A DNA stretch of 21,349 nt, taken from positions 1-21,349 of the forward strand of contig JBKQHM010000243.1 of NCBI GenBank assembly GCA_052148775.1, given 5' to 3'. Shown piece by piece: positions 1 to 7,184 of the stretch. The translations under genes were made by a program, and so were the position numbers. The stretch's first letter is position 1, and each line of letters starts with the position of its first letter. The notes under the pieces are model-generated. The model saw only the letters and a program-made list of their open reading frames with translations, was not told the DNA's origin and made no database searches. The DNA comes from CAVZRC01 sp052148775. Its GTDB lineage: Bacteria; Planctomycetota; Planctomycetia; Isosphaerales; Isosphaeraceae.

Positions 1-714
1 AGGACGATCCATGGCGGCTATGAAGCGATCAAGCCGTGGCTCGACTTCGCGTTGGCCTTGGTCCTGCTCCCGATCTCGGCCCCGATCATCGCCGTCGCCA
101 TGGTCCTAGTGAGGTTGAGTTCGCGCGGCCCCGCGATCTATTCCCAGAAGCGGCTCGGCCTGGGGGGGAAGGTCTTCACGATCTACAAGATCCGGACCAT
201 GTACCTCGACAGCGAGCGGCATTGCGGGCCGAGTTGGTCCGTCCCCGGCGATCCCCGCATTACGCCGGTCGGCCGGATCCTCCGTTGGAGCCATGTGGAT
301 GAACTCCCCCAGCTCATCAACATCCTGATGGGCGAGATGAGCCTGGTCGGGCCCAGGCCGGAGCGGCCCGAATTCCTCGAGTCATTGGAACGCGACCTGC
401 CCGGCTACCGCCGCCGGCTGACAGTGCGGCCCGGACTGACCGGGTTGGCCCAGGTGCAGCAGCCCCCCGATGTCGACCTCTTCAGCGTCCGTCGCAAGCT
501 GAGCTACGATCTCTACTACGTGGACCGCTTCAATCCCTGGCTCGACTTCCGGGTGATCCTTGGTACGGCGCTCAAATGCCTGGGCGTCCCCTTCGCATGG
601 ATCGGCCGGCTCCTGCAATTGCCCGACCCCAACGACCACAAGGGCCGCGGGCCGCTCCTGCCGGAGCCCGATTTTTCGGCCAGCTCACTTGCACACGATT
701 CTTACGTCGCTTAG
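1..714 (+). CDS. Polyprenyl-phosphate sugar-1-phosphate transferase (5' end outside window)
   Basis: Bacterial sugar transferase of the WcaJ/WbaP C-terminal type. These enzymes move a sugar-1-phosphate from a nucleotide sugar to undecaprenyl phosphate at the inner face of the membrane, the first step of polysaccharide assembly. The frame is open from base 1 without a convincing start, so the gene begins upstream. A hydrophobic segment (about bases 40-115) is followed by the family landmarks: RGPAIYSQKRLG, YKIRTM, DELPQLINIL (about 298-327), SLVGPRPE (about 340) and RPGLTGLAQV. Similar short members begin only a few residues before the hydrophobic helix, so little may be missing. A longer form with extra membrane segments cannot be excluded. 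The last ~35 residues are a polar tail outside the core domain. The sugar specificity cannot be read from the sequence. Confidence 0.93.
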   Translation, partial: RTIHGGYEAIKPWLDFALALVLLPISAPIIAVAMVLVRLSSRGPAIYSQKRLGLGGKVFTIYKIRTMYLDSERHCGPSWSVPGDPRITPVGRILRWSHVDELPQLINILMGEMSLVGPRPERPEFLESLERDLPGYRRRLTVRPGLTGLAQVQQPPDVDLFSVRRKLSYDLYYVDRFNPWLDFRVILGTALKCLGVPFAWIGRLLQLPDPNDHKGRGPLLPEPDFSASSLAHDSYVA

Positions 715-865
715 GATCTGATTTCTGGAAGCGACTTGGGCGGTCCCTGATTGGGCACCGTCGGGTTGCCCCTCGTGACCTCCACTACTTAGGGACAGAA
801 ACCCGGCCCGCCCGCAACCGCTGAGCCAGTAACCCGACGCCGGGTCCGAATTCAAGTTCTCGTGG

Positions 866-926
866 GTGGCCGGAGGCTCTCTGACGGATTGCCTCGCTCC
901 GGTGCGGGGGGTGAGTGGCCGGAGGC
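866..926. repeat. Direct repeat GTGGCCGGAGGC with internal inverted copy
   Basis: The 12-mer GTGGCCGGAGGC occurs at 866-877 and again at 915-926. Between them, CTCCGG at 897-902 is the reverse complement of CCGGAG at 871-876, so the unit can also fold. The second copy runs into GGGTGAGGGGGAG. The layout resembles intergenic REP-like elements seen in multiple copies in many GC-rich genomes, but copy number elsewhere cannot be judged from this window. Confidence 0.45.
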
Positions 927-968
927 CGGGTGAGGGGGAGTCCGGGCTTGCGAGTTCACTCGAATCTG

Positions 969-987
969 GATTCCGTGATATGGAATC
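969..987. promoter_or_regulatory. Dyad GATTCC-N7-GGAATC upstream of TPR gene
   Basis: A perfect 6-bp inverted repeat with a 7-bp spacer ends 35 bp before the TPR gene start. It could be a protein-binding operator or a small leader hairpin. A dyad this short may also arise by chance. It lies in the only gap between two long genes, which is the only argument for function. Confidence 0.25.
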
Positions 988-1022
988 GTTCCCTTGATCC
1001 GGCGATGCTTCAATAGGACAGA

Positions 1023-4000
1023 ATGATGAGACGGCTCAACCTGGTTTTCCTGACGATACTGTTGGTGGCCCTGGTCCTGTTCGGCGGGGGCATGCACCTC
1101 GTGCACGGCGTGCAGGTCCGGCGAAGTGCCTCGGCCCTGCTCGACCGCGCCCGGCGAGCCGAGGCCGAGAAGGATCTGGAGAAAGCTGAGCAGTCGGTGA
1201 GCCAGTACCTGAATCTCCGGCGAGAGGACGGACCCGCGTGGGAGTGGTACGCCCGGCTGACGGAACAGCGCGACCCGCAGCACCAGCGCCTTCAGCGGGT
1301 CTTCCTGGTCCATGAGGAGGCCCTACGGTACAACCACAGTGATGCGAAGCTCGAACGTCGGTGCGCGGACCTCGCTCTGGAACTCCAACGGTACAAGGAC
1401 GCCCAGCGCCACCTCACGAACCTACTCCTTAAGTTCTCCAGGGAATCGGAGGGCGGGGTGGCAATCACCGAGCGGGCGGAGATCGAGGACGTGCTGGGCC
1501 AGTGCGACCAGGGGCTGGCCCACTACGAGGATGCCGAGAAAAGTTTTCGCCAGGCGATCGAACACGATCCTCACAGGATCGCCTGTCACAACCGGCTGGC
1601 GCGGCTGCTAAGGGGCGAACTTCGGCGGAACGAGGCTGCCGACGTCACGATCCGGGAGATGATCGTCAAGAATCCGACGGCCGGCCTGGCTTACATGTAC
1701 CGCTGGCGGTACGTCCAGGAATTCACGCCACCCGCCGACGCCACCGACCTCCAGAAGGCATTGGAGCTGGCCCCCGACGACCCCGAAGTGTTGTTCACCG
1801 TAGCCTTTGCCAGTGAGGAGAATCATGACGCCGCCTCCGTTCGTGGCTACTACGAGAAGAGTTTCAACATCGATCCCAAGAACACGGCCTGCGCGCTGAA
1901 TCTGGCCCGTCTCGAGACTCGAGAAGGGCACCTCGATCGGGCCGAGGTCGTTTTGCGGCAAGCTTTCCAGGCCCGTCCCTCGATCGCCCTGGCCTTCATC
2001 CTGACCGTTACCTTGATCGACCAGGGGAAGATCGACGGAAAGGACGAGGCGGGTGCGTACATGGGCTTGCTGCGGAACGCTGGGCTGGGCGACTCACTCG
2101 TTCGGTTCCTGGAAGCCGCGATTCTGTTCCATCAGAAGAAATGGTCCGAGGCGATTCCCCGGATCGAGATGGCCCGTGCGGTGCTGGGTTCCGATCCCCA
2201 GATTGTCTCGCAGCTCAACCTGATGCTGGCCGAATGCTACCATCAAGCAGGTGACGACGAGCAGCGGCTGGACGCCCTTCGGCAGGCCGCGGACGGGGAC
2301 AGGGGCCCGGACGACGCTCGCATCGAGCTCGTCCAGGCCCTCGCCCAGTCGGGCAAACTTGACCAGGCCGTCACGATCCTGCTACCGATCGCGGATCGCA
2401 GGCCCGAGTGGCGGCTCGACCTGGTCCGGCTGCTGCTCCAGAGGACGATCCGCCAGCCACGCGACCAGCGAAATTGGCTGGAAGTTGAGCGATCCCTCCG
2501 CGAGGCTGAGAAGGCACTCACCCAGTCCGTCGAGCCGTTGACCCTCCTCCGCCTCGACCTGCTCGCCGCCCAGGGCCGTATGGACGACGCCCGTGTCTTG
2601 CTGGCCACGGCGCTGGCCAAGGACCCCAAGAACCTCCGGTATCGGCTCTCTCTCGCCCGGCTGACCCAGCGCCAGCGGCAGGATAAGGGCTTACGCGAGG
2701 GCGGGGCTCCATCCGAGCCGGTCAAATCTCCGGCCCTGCAGATCATCGACCAGGCTGAGGAAGATCTGGGGCCCAGCCTGGACATCCAGCTCGCCCGCCT
2801 GGACTACTGGGGCCAGGAGGGGGGCGTTTCGGCCAGGGCCGCGGTGGCGAAGCTGGCGGAGTCGCGCGAAAGGATCCCCGCCGCCGATCGGCCTGCGTTC
2901 CTCGACCGGCTTGGAGGGGTCGAGATTCAGCTTGGTGATTTGAAGCTGGCGAGGCAATATGGACGCGAGCTAGCGGCACTTCAGCGGGAGAACCTGGGCA
3001 TTCGGCTCCGGCTTTTCGACCTGGCAGTGGCGGCTGGCGATGAGGCCGACGCCGCCGAACTTGTGGACGAGATCCGCAAGGCCGAGGGCGAAGAGGGGAC
3101 TTCCTGGAAATTCGCGCAGGCAGCCCTCCTGATCGACAAGGTCCGTCGCGGTGCCGCCCAGTACCTGAACGAGGCGCAGCAGCTGTCCTCGGAGATTTCC
3201 AAACGGCGCCCTCAATGGTCCAGCGGCTTCTCGCTCAAGGGCGAGCTCGCCGAGCTCGCCGGTTCGACCGATCAGGCAATCGCCGCTTACCTCCGGGCCG
3301 TGGAGTTGGGAAACGCCCAGCCCTCGCTGGTCCGCCGGCTGGTGGTGCTGCTCAACGAGCGACAGCGGTTCGACGAGATCGACCGCCTGGCGCAGCTACT
3401 CCGCGACCAAGGAGCGGCCCTGGATGAGGTCACGATCGTCAGGGCCTTGGACGCGATCCGGAAGCGGAATTTCGGCCGTGGCATCGCGCTGGCCCGCCAG
3501 GTCTTCTCTGCCAGCTCGACGAACTCCGGCGACCACCTCAACCTCGGTCGGATCTACACGGCCGCCGGGCGGAGCGACGAGGCCGGCCAGGAATTCCGAC
3601 GTGCCGTAGAGCTGGGGCGTGGAGTCCCGGACAACTGGCTGAGCTACGTCCAGCACCTTGTCCAGGCCAAGCAGATCGACCAGGCCCGCGCGGCCGTAGA
3701 CGCCGCGCGGCAGGCCTTGCCCGCCGACCGATCAGCCTTGACCCTGGCCCGATGTTGGCTGTTGGTCGGAGACCTGGGACAAGCCGAGGCGTCGAGCCAG
3801 AAGGCTCTGGAGGGCGAGCCTCGCAACCCGACGGCGATCCGGCTGGCCGCCGCCGTGTCTTTCGGCCTCAACCGCCCCGACCAAGTCGAGGACTACCTGA
3901 ACAAGCTCGACCGGGCCGCGGGCTCCTCCCAGGACGACAAGGCCTGGGCCAACCGAACTCGCGCCGCGCTGCTCCTCGCCAAGAACCGGCGGCCCGACCG

Positions 4001-5255
4001 AGACCGAGCCCTCGCTTTGCTCGATCAGAATCTGACCGATGCCCCCGACAGCATCGACGACCAGCGACTCAAGGCTACGATCCTCGCCCTACAGCCCGAT
4101 CGTCGCGGCGAGGCCGTCATGATCCTGGAGCGGCTGGCCGGTACGAACCGGCTGGGCGACGACCAGCGCTTCCTGCTGGCCCAGCTCTACCTGGGTCAGC
4201 GCGAGGAGCAGAAGTACCAGGACGAGATGCTCAATCTCCTGGATCTCAAGCCCAGGAACCCGCAGCATCTGGCCCACTTCGTCAACCACTGGATCGGCCG
4301 CAATCAACTCGACCAGTCCGACCGATGGCTGGCCGAGCTGAAGAAGGACGATCCCCGGAGCCTGCCAGCGCTGGAGCTGGAGGCCCAGATTCTCGAACTG
4401 CGGAAGCGCCGTCCCGAACTCCTGGCGCTTTTGGAGGCTCGAGGCCGCGATGTCCCCGACGAGATCGGCGTCGTCGCCGATCTCCTCAATCGGTACGGGT
4501 TTGCGAACGAGGCTGAACTAGCCTACAAGGCCTTCGCCGCCCGCAACCCCAGTCAACCCGAGCGATCCCTCGCCCTGGCCCAGTTCCTTGCCCGCCAGGA
4601 TCGGCCCGCCGAGGCAATGACGGTCCTCAAGAAAGCCTGGTCGACCTGCCGCCCCGAGCAGGTTGCCACCGCAGCGTTGCCAGTCTTCAATGCTCCGTCG
4701 ACCGGGGAGGCCGAAAAGCGGCAGGTGGAAGCCTGGGTGGCCGAGGCCGTCCGGAAGCGTCCGGACGCAGTCGGCCTAGCGGCGAAGCTAGGTCTCATCT
4801 GGATCCACGAGGGCCGGCCCGATGAGGCGGAATCGATGTTTCGCCGCATCCTCGGCGGCAGCCCCGATGAGCCCGAGGCGCTCAACGGCCTGGCCTGGCT
4901 CCTGGCCCTTCGCAACAGCAGCAAGACCCAGGAGGCGCTGGGATTGATCGAGCACGCTATCGATGTCCAGGGACCGATCCCCTCGCTTGTCGATACGCGG
5001 GCCGTGGTCTGGATCCGGGCCGGCCATCCCGAGCGAGCTGTCCAGGATCTTATGGAGGCCCAGGTAAATGACCCCGCAAGGCCGAGCTTGGCCCGTCATC
5101 TGGCCTGGGCTTATCAGACGATGGGTCGAACCGACGAGGCCAAGAGGGTCTACCAGAAGGCCGGAGAGCTCGGCTGGAGGGTCGCCAACAGCGACCCCCT
5201 TGAGCACGCGTTCATGGAACGCCTTGGGAAGGACTTGGGCCTTGGTGCCAAGTAG
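1023..5255 (+). CDS. Large membrane-anchored tetratricopeptide repeat protein (1410 aa)
   Basis: A giant TPR scaffold. Residues ~7-29 form a single hydrophobic helix after a short basic N-terminus, with no lipobox, so it looks like an uncleaved anchor with the rest outside the cytoplasm. The remainder is helical, with degenerate 34-residue TPR-like units. Clear ones lie near residues 150-187 and 258-290, and in the last ~160 residues, with the usual small-residue positions and closing proline (e.g. AIEHDPHRI). No catalytic domain is visible. Two ATGs are adjacent (1023, 1026); AGGA at 1015-1018 spaces better with the second. It is much longer than the ~900-residue TPR proteins (PrsT type) found with PEP-CTERM/exosortase loci, yet its place between a sugar transferase and a PEP-CTERM gene suggests a comparable role in polysaccharide or envelope assembly. 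That role is inference. Confidence 0.9.
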   Translation: MMRRLNLVFLTILLVALVLFGGGMHLVHGVQVRRSASALLDRARRAEAEKDLEKAEQSVSQYLNLRREDGPAWEWYARLTEQRDPQHQRLQRVFLVHEEALRYNHSDAKLERRCADLALELQRYKDAQRHLTNLLLKFSRESEGGVAITERAEIEDVLGQCDQGLAHYEDAEKSFRQAIEHDPHRIACHNRLARLLRGELRRNEAADVTIREMIVKNPTAGLAYMYRWRYVQEFTPPADATDLQKALELAPDDPEVLFTVAFASEENHDAASVRGYYEKSFNIDPKNTACALNLARLETREGHLDRAEVVLRQAFQARPSIALAFILTVTLIDQGKIDGKDEAGAYMGLLRNAGLGDSLVRFLEAAILFHQKKWSEAIPRIEMARAVLGSDPQIVSQLNLMLAECYHQAGDDEQRLDALRQAADGDRGPDDARIELVQALAQSGKLDQAVTILLPIADRRPEWRLDLVRLLLQRTIRQPRDQRNWLEVERSLREAEKALTQSVEPLTLLRLDLLAAQGRMDDARVLLATALAKDPKNLRYRLSLARLTQRQRQDKGLREGGAPSEPVKSPALQIIDQAEEDLGPSLDIQLARLDYWGQEGGVSARAAVAKLAESRERIPAADRPAFLDRLGGVEIQLGDLKLARQYGRELAALQRENLGIRLRLFDLAVAAGDEADAAELVDEIRKAEGEEGTSWKFAQAALLIDKVRRGAAQYLNEAQQLSSEISKRRPQWSSGFSLKGELAELAGSTDQAIAAYLRAVELGNAQPSLVRRLVVLLNERQRFDEIDRLAQLLRDQGAALDEVTIVRALDAIRKRNFGRGIALARQVFSASSTNSGDHLNLGRIYTAAGRSDEAGQEFRRAVELGRGVPDNWLSYVQHLVQAKQIDQARAAVDAARQALPADRSALTLARCWLLVGDLGQAEASSQKALEGEPRNPTAIRLAAAVSFGLNRPDQVEDYLNKLDRAAGSSQDDKAWANRTRAALLLAKNRRPDRDRALALLDQNLTDAPDSIDDQRLKATILALQPDRRGEAVMILERLAGTNRLGDDQRFLLAQLYLGQREEQKYQDEMLNLLDLKPRNPQHLAHFVNHWIGRNQLDQSDRWLAELKKDDPRSLPALELEAQILELRKRRPELLALLEARGRDVPDEIGVVADLLNRYGFANEAELAYKAFAARNPSQPERSLALAQFLARQDRPAEAMTVLKKAWSTCRPEQVATAALPVFNAPSTGEAEKRQVEAWVAEAVRKRPDAVGLAAKLGLIWIHEGRPDEAESMFRRILGGSPDEPEALNGLAWLLALRNSSKTQEALGLIEHAIDVQGPIPSLVDTRAVVWIRAGHPERAVQDLMEAQVNDPARPSLARHLAWAYQTMGRTDEAKRVYQKAGELGWRVANSDPLEHAFMERLGKDLGLGAK

Positions 5256-5620
5256 GCCAAACCAGGGACACAGCCTGGAGCGTATCAAAGTTCAAGCTGT
5301 GGCGTCGCCCCTGGTCCACAACCAACGATCGATCCACCGGATCGAAGTCCATCGATGGTCAACCACGAAAGGAGAGACGGGCACCAACACGAACTTCAAG
5401 CGACAGCCCTGCGTCAGTCTTGCGGCTGCAGAGAACGAGCTCTGAAGCTTGCAAGAATCCGCCGAGCACAAGGAAAGCCGTAGGTTGACGGGACGATCGT
5501 CTTCCTGACGCCTCCTCTCGTCATCGGTCAGTTGTATGCTCCCCGAGCTTTTGGCGCGGATGCAGTTCAGATGCAGTCACTCGTTCACAATTTTTCATCT
5601 CAATTCAGGAGTCAGAAAAC
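5256..5620. other. Intergenic region upstream of PEP-CTERM gene
   Basis: This 365 bp gap has no supported gene. It contains a 5-bp hairpin at 5262-5278 just after the TPR stop, a tighter hairpin TCGATCC-acc-GGATCGA at 5329-5345, and the palindrome CCATCGATGG at 5349-5358. The last ~60 bp are more AT-rich. No GG-N10-GC sigma-54 element, as described for some PEP-CTERM genes, was found, and no strong sigma-70 promoter. The Shine-Dalgarno AGGAG at 5607-5611 serves the next gene. Confidence 0.55.
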
Positions 5621-6367
5621 ATGAAAGCGTCAAACCGAATGCGAATCGGCCCTGCGGTCGTGGCCGCTTTCGCGGTCCTGGCAATTGCCCTCGGGAACTC
5701 CGCTGCGGTTCGAGCTGATGCCGAGATCGCCGCGTTCCAATCCTCAAGCCCGAGTGGCGCCTACACCTATACGGGGGGTAGCCTGCCGAGTGGTCCGTCG
5801 ACCCTGTCTACCACCGTTACACCAAACCCGGGACAGATTACGCTGTTCAGCCCGTTCGTCGCCGCCAACCAAACTCTCGGGGGGACCATCAGTCTGTCCG
5901 CCTCATCAACGACGGCTGCGACTGGCGTCATCCTCGGAGGTCAATTCTTCGGTAGCCAAAATGGGTTCACGGGTAGCCTCACGCTCACAAATACCTCGGG
6001 TCACACGGTCGATGGGGTCGGTAATAACCAGAACTTCCTCACCGTCACCTTTTCGAGTGCGTCATTGTCTGAATCCGGCGGGGCCGCTACTCTCCAAGGT
6101 TCCGCTACTATCGCCGTTAATCCATTGCTCCAGGCGGCCTCGATCACGCAACCCGAAACCTTCTCATTGAGCTTGACGGGTCTCAGTGCGTCTGGGCTTG
6201 GCGCTTTCGGGTTCTCGAATTTCACAGGAAATGATTCGGGTAATGCTTCGGCAACCATTGAATCCATCGCCAGTGTCCCCGAGCCTTCGACGATGGCGAT
6301 CGCCGGCTTGGGTGCGCTGGGCCTCATCGGCTATGGCCTGCGGCGACGCAAGGCCCTGGGCGACTGA
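5621..6367 (+). CDS. Secreted PEP-CTERM sorting domain protein
   Basis: A 248-residue exported protein with both hallmarks of the exosortase pathway. The N-terminus is a Sec signal peptide (basic start, hydrophobic core ~11-29, likely cleavage after V-R-A at residue 32). The C-terminus has VPEPST (219-224), a Gly/Ala/Leu-rich transmembrane helix (225-240) and an RRRK cluster. Exosortases are known to process such tails, and these proteins usually belong to biofilm or EPS-producing bacteria. The middle is rich in Ser, Thr, Gly and Asn, has no cysteine and looks like a beta-rich, probably glycosylated surface protein; it shows no enzyme motif. AGGAG lies 9 bp before the ATG, which fixes the start. 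No exosortase is encoded in the window. Its neighbours are polysaccharide genes, consistent with a surface or matrix role. Confidence 0.92.
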   Translation: MKASNRMRIGPAVVAAFAVLAIALGNSAAVRADAEIAAFQSSSPSGAYTYTGGSLPSGPSTLSTTVTPNPGQITLFSPFVAANQTLGGTISLSASSTTAATGVILGGQFFGSQNGFTGSLTLTNTSGHTVDGVGNNQNFLTVTFSSASLSESGGAATLQGSATIAVNPLLQAASITQPETFSLSLTGLSASGLGAFGFSNFTGNDSGNASATIESIASVPEPSTMAIAGLGALGLIGYGLRRRKALGD

Positions 6368-6393
6368 GCCCTCTCTGTTCCGTTAACCTCAGC

Positions 6394-6427
6394 TAGCCCG
6401 GATGAGCCAGGCTCATCGACTGGGCTA
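6394..6427 (+). terminator. Hairpin terminator candidate after PEP-CTERM gene
   Basis: Outer arms TAGCCC (6394-6399) and GGGCTA (6422-6427) enclose inner arms GATGAGCC (6401-6408) and GGCTCATC (6410-6417), a long nearly continuous hairpin 26 bp after the stop codon. The inner dyad is perfect around a single base, so a few central pairs must open to form the loop. There is no T run, so this is either a factor-assisted terminator or an mRNA 3'-end stabiliser. Confidence 0.6.
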
Positions 6428-6438
6428 CTCACGCCGCA

Positions 6439-6466
6439 ACCCTCGTCGGCGATCGCCGGCGAGGGT
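6439..6466. terminator. Second strong hairpin with GATC tetraloop
   Basis: Arms 6439-6450 (ACCCTCGTCGGC) and 6455-6466 (GCCGGCGAGGGT) pair over 12 bp, one of them a U-G wobble, closed by the loop GATC. It begins 11 bp after the first hairpin, so the PEP-CTERM gene is followed by two tandem structures. There is no T tract. The fold is almost symmetric and would form in transcripts from either strand. Confidence 0.6.
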
Positions 6467-7184
6467 GTTCATCTCCGGCGCGGAAGGATGACCCTGAGCG
6501 GCTTCGGATACATTTTGCCCATGGGGTGAGCGGGGGCTGTTATTGGAAATTCGACCGAATGTTGCGTAGAAACCACATCGTTCCCTCCTCCGTCGTTCTT
6601 TCTTATCCCAACATCGTCGAAACCCAAATGGGCTCAACGAGTTGAGTGAGATCATCCTTCCCTGGATTTCACGACCGGAGCGACATGTCCTATCCTTCAA
6701 GCGAGGAGGGACGAGTCGACCGCCGGTTCCTTCGCCACTCTTGCGATCTGTGCTGTCATCATTTTTGGGACCACCCTTGCATACTGTGTTCAGTTCTTGC
6801 ATAGTAAATTGTGGTTGTTGTGACATGAAGACAACCCAGGATTAACGAAGATGTTCGCGACGCCTGTCGGTCGCGTGGGATCGGCCTGAACTGGGTTTCG
6901 ATTTGTGTGAATGCGGGTTTTCTCGGTCAGGAAACACCCGCAACCCACGGGGACGAAGTCCGCGCGGACCGGAAAACCGCTTGATGCCTACTTCCTCGAC
7001 CGGCCGGGTGCTTGGACAGCCCTTTCGCCTAACCGAACAGCCGCGGTTGCTTCTCGTTCCTGGTCAGAGTCAGGACGCCTGTTCGAGTCGACCTTCCCTC
7101 GACCTGGTCGGCCCTCGTCATAATTCAGTGATTTCTCGAAACTCGAATCGCATGACGGCTCAATCCTACGCCCAAGAGGTGCCG
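6467..7184. other. Gene-free region and probable leader of the right-hand gene cluster
   Basis: This ~718 bp stretch carries no supported gene. The reading frame of the next gene stays open back to 6903, but the extra residues look non-coding (rich in R, P, S and N, no family similarity). Besides the candidate promoter at 6777-6805, it holds a small hairpin CTCAA-cgag-TTGAG (6633-6646) and a GC-rich one, CGCGAC-N8-GTCGCG (6856-6875). The part around 6535-6850 is visibly poorer in GC than the surrounding genes, which fits a regulatory region. Confidence 0.55.
6777..6805 (+). promoter_or_regulatory. Candidate sigma-70-like promoter with CTTGCATA direct repeat
   Basis: TTGCAT (6777-6782) and CATAGT (6800-6805) are separated by 17 bp in an AT-richer patch upstream of the glycosyltransferase cluster. 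Agreement with the consensus is modest (3/6 and 4/6). The octamer CTTGCATA occurs at 6776-6783 and 6796-6803, exactly 20 bp apart, about two helical turns, so the site could instead be a tandem operator. If used as a promoter, it gives a leader of roughly 370 nt. Confidence 0.3.

Larger units (their letters stand above)
715..1022. other. Intergenic region between sugar transferase and TPR gene
   Basis: This 308 bp stretch has no convincing gene. Two short hairpins (753-771, and ACCCG/CGGGT at 832-845) lie after the sugar transferase stop but lack T tracts, so they are weak terminator candidates. A 12-bp direct repeat and a 6-bp dyad are listed separately. A Shine-Dalgarno-like AGGA at 1015-1018 precedes the next gene. 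No good -35/-10 pair was seen. Confidence 0.6.

Noticed and set aside
5621..6367. PEP-CTERM tail as a sortase LPXTG-type signal
   Set aside because: The motif is VPEPST followed by a helix and Arg cluster, which is the exosortase pattern, not LPXTG.
6451..6454. GGCGATCGCC core resembling the cyanobacterial HIP1 palindrome
   Set aside because: The 8-mer GCGATCGC occurs here as the centre of one hairpin, and no genome-wide over-representation can be seen. The gene content does not suggest a cyanobacterium.
6903..7184. N-terminal extension of the GT4 gene from a TTG at 6903
   Set aside because: The added 94 residues look untranslated and TTG 6903 lacks a good ribosome site, while ATG 7185 has AGAGGT 5 bp upstream.
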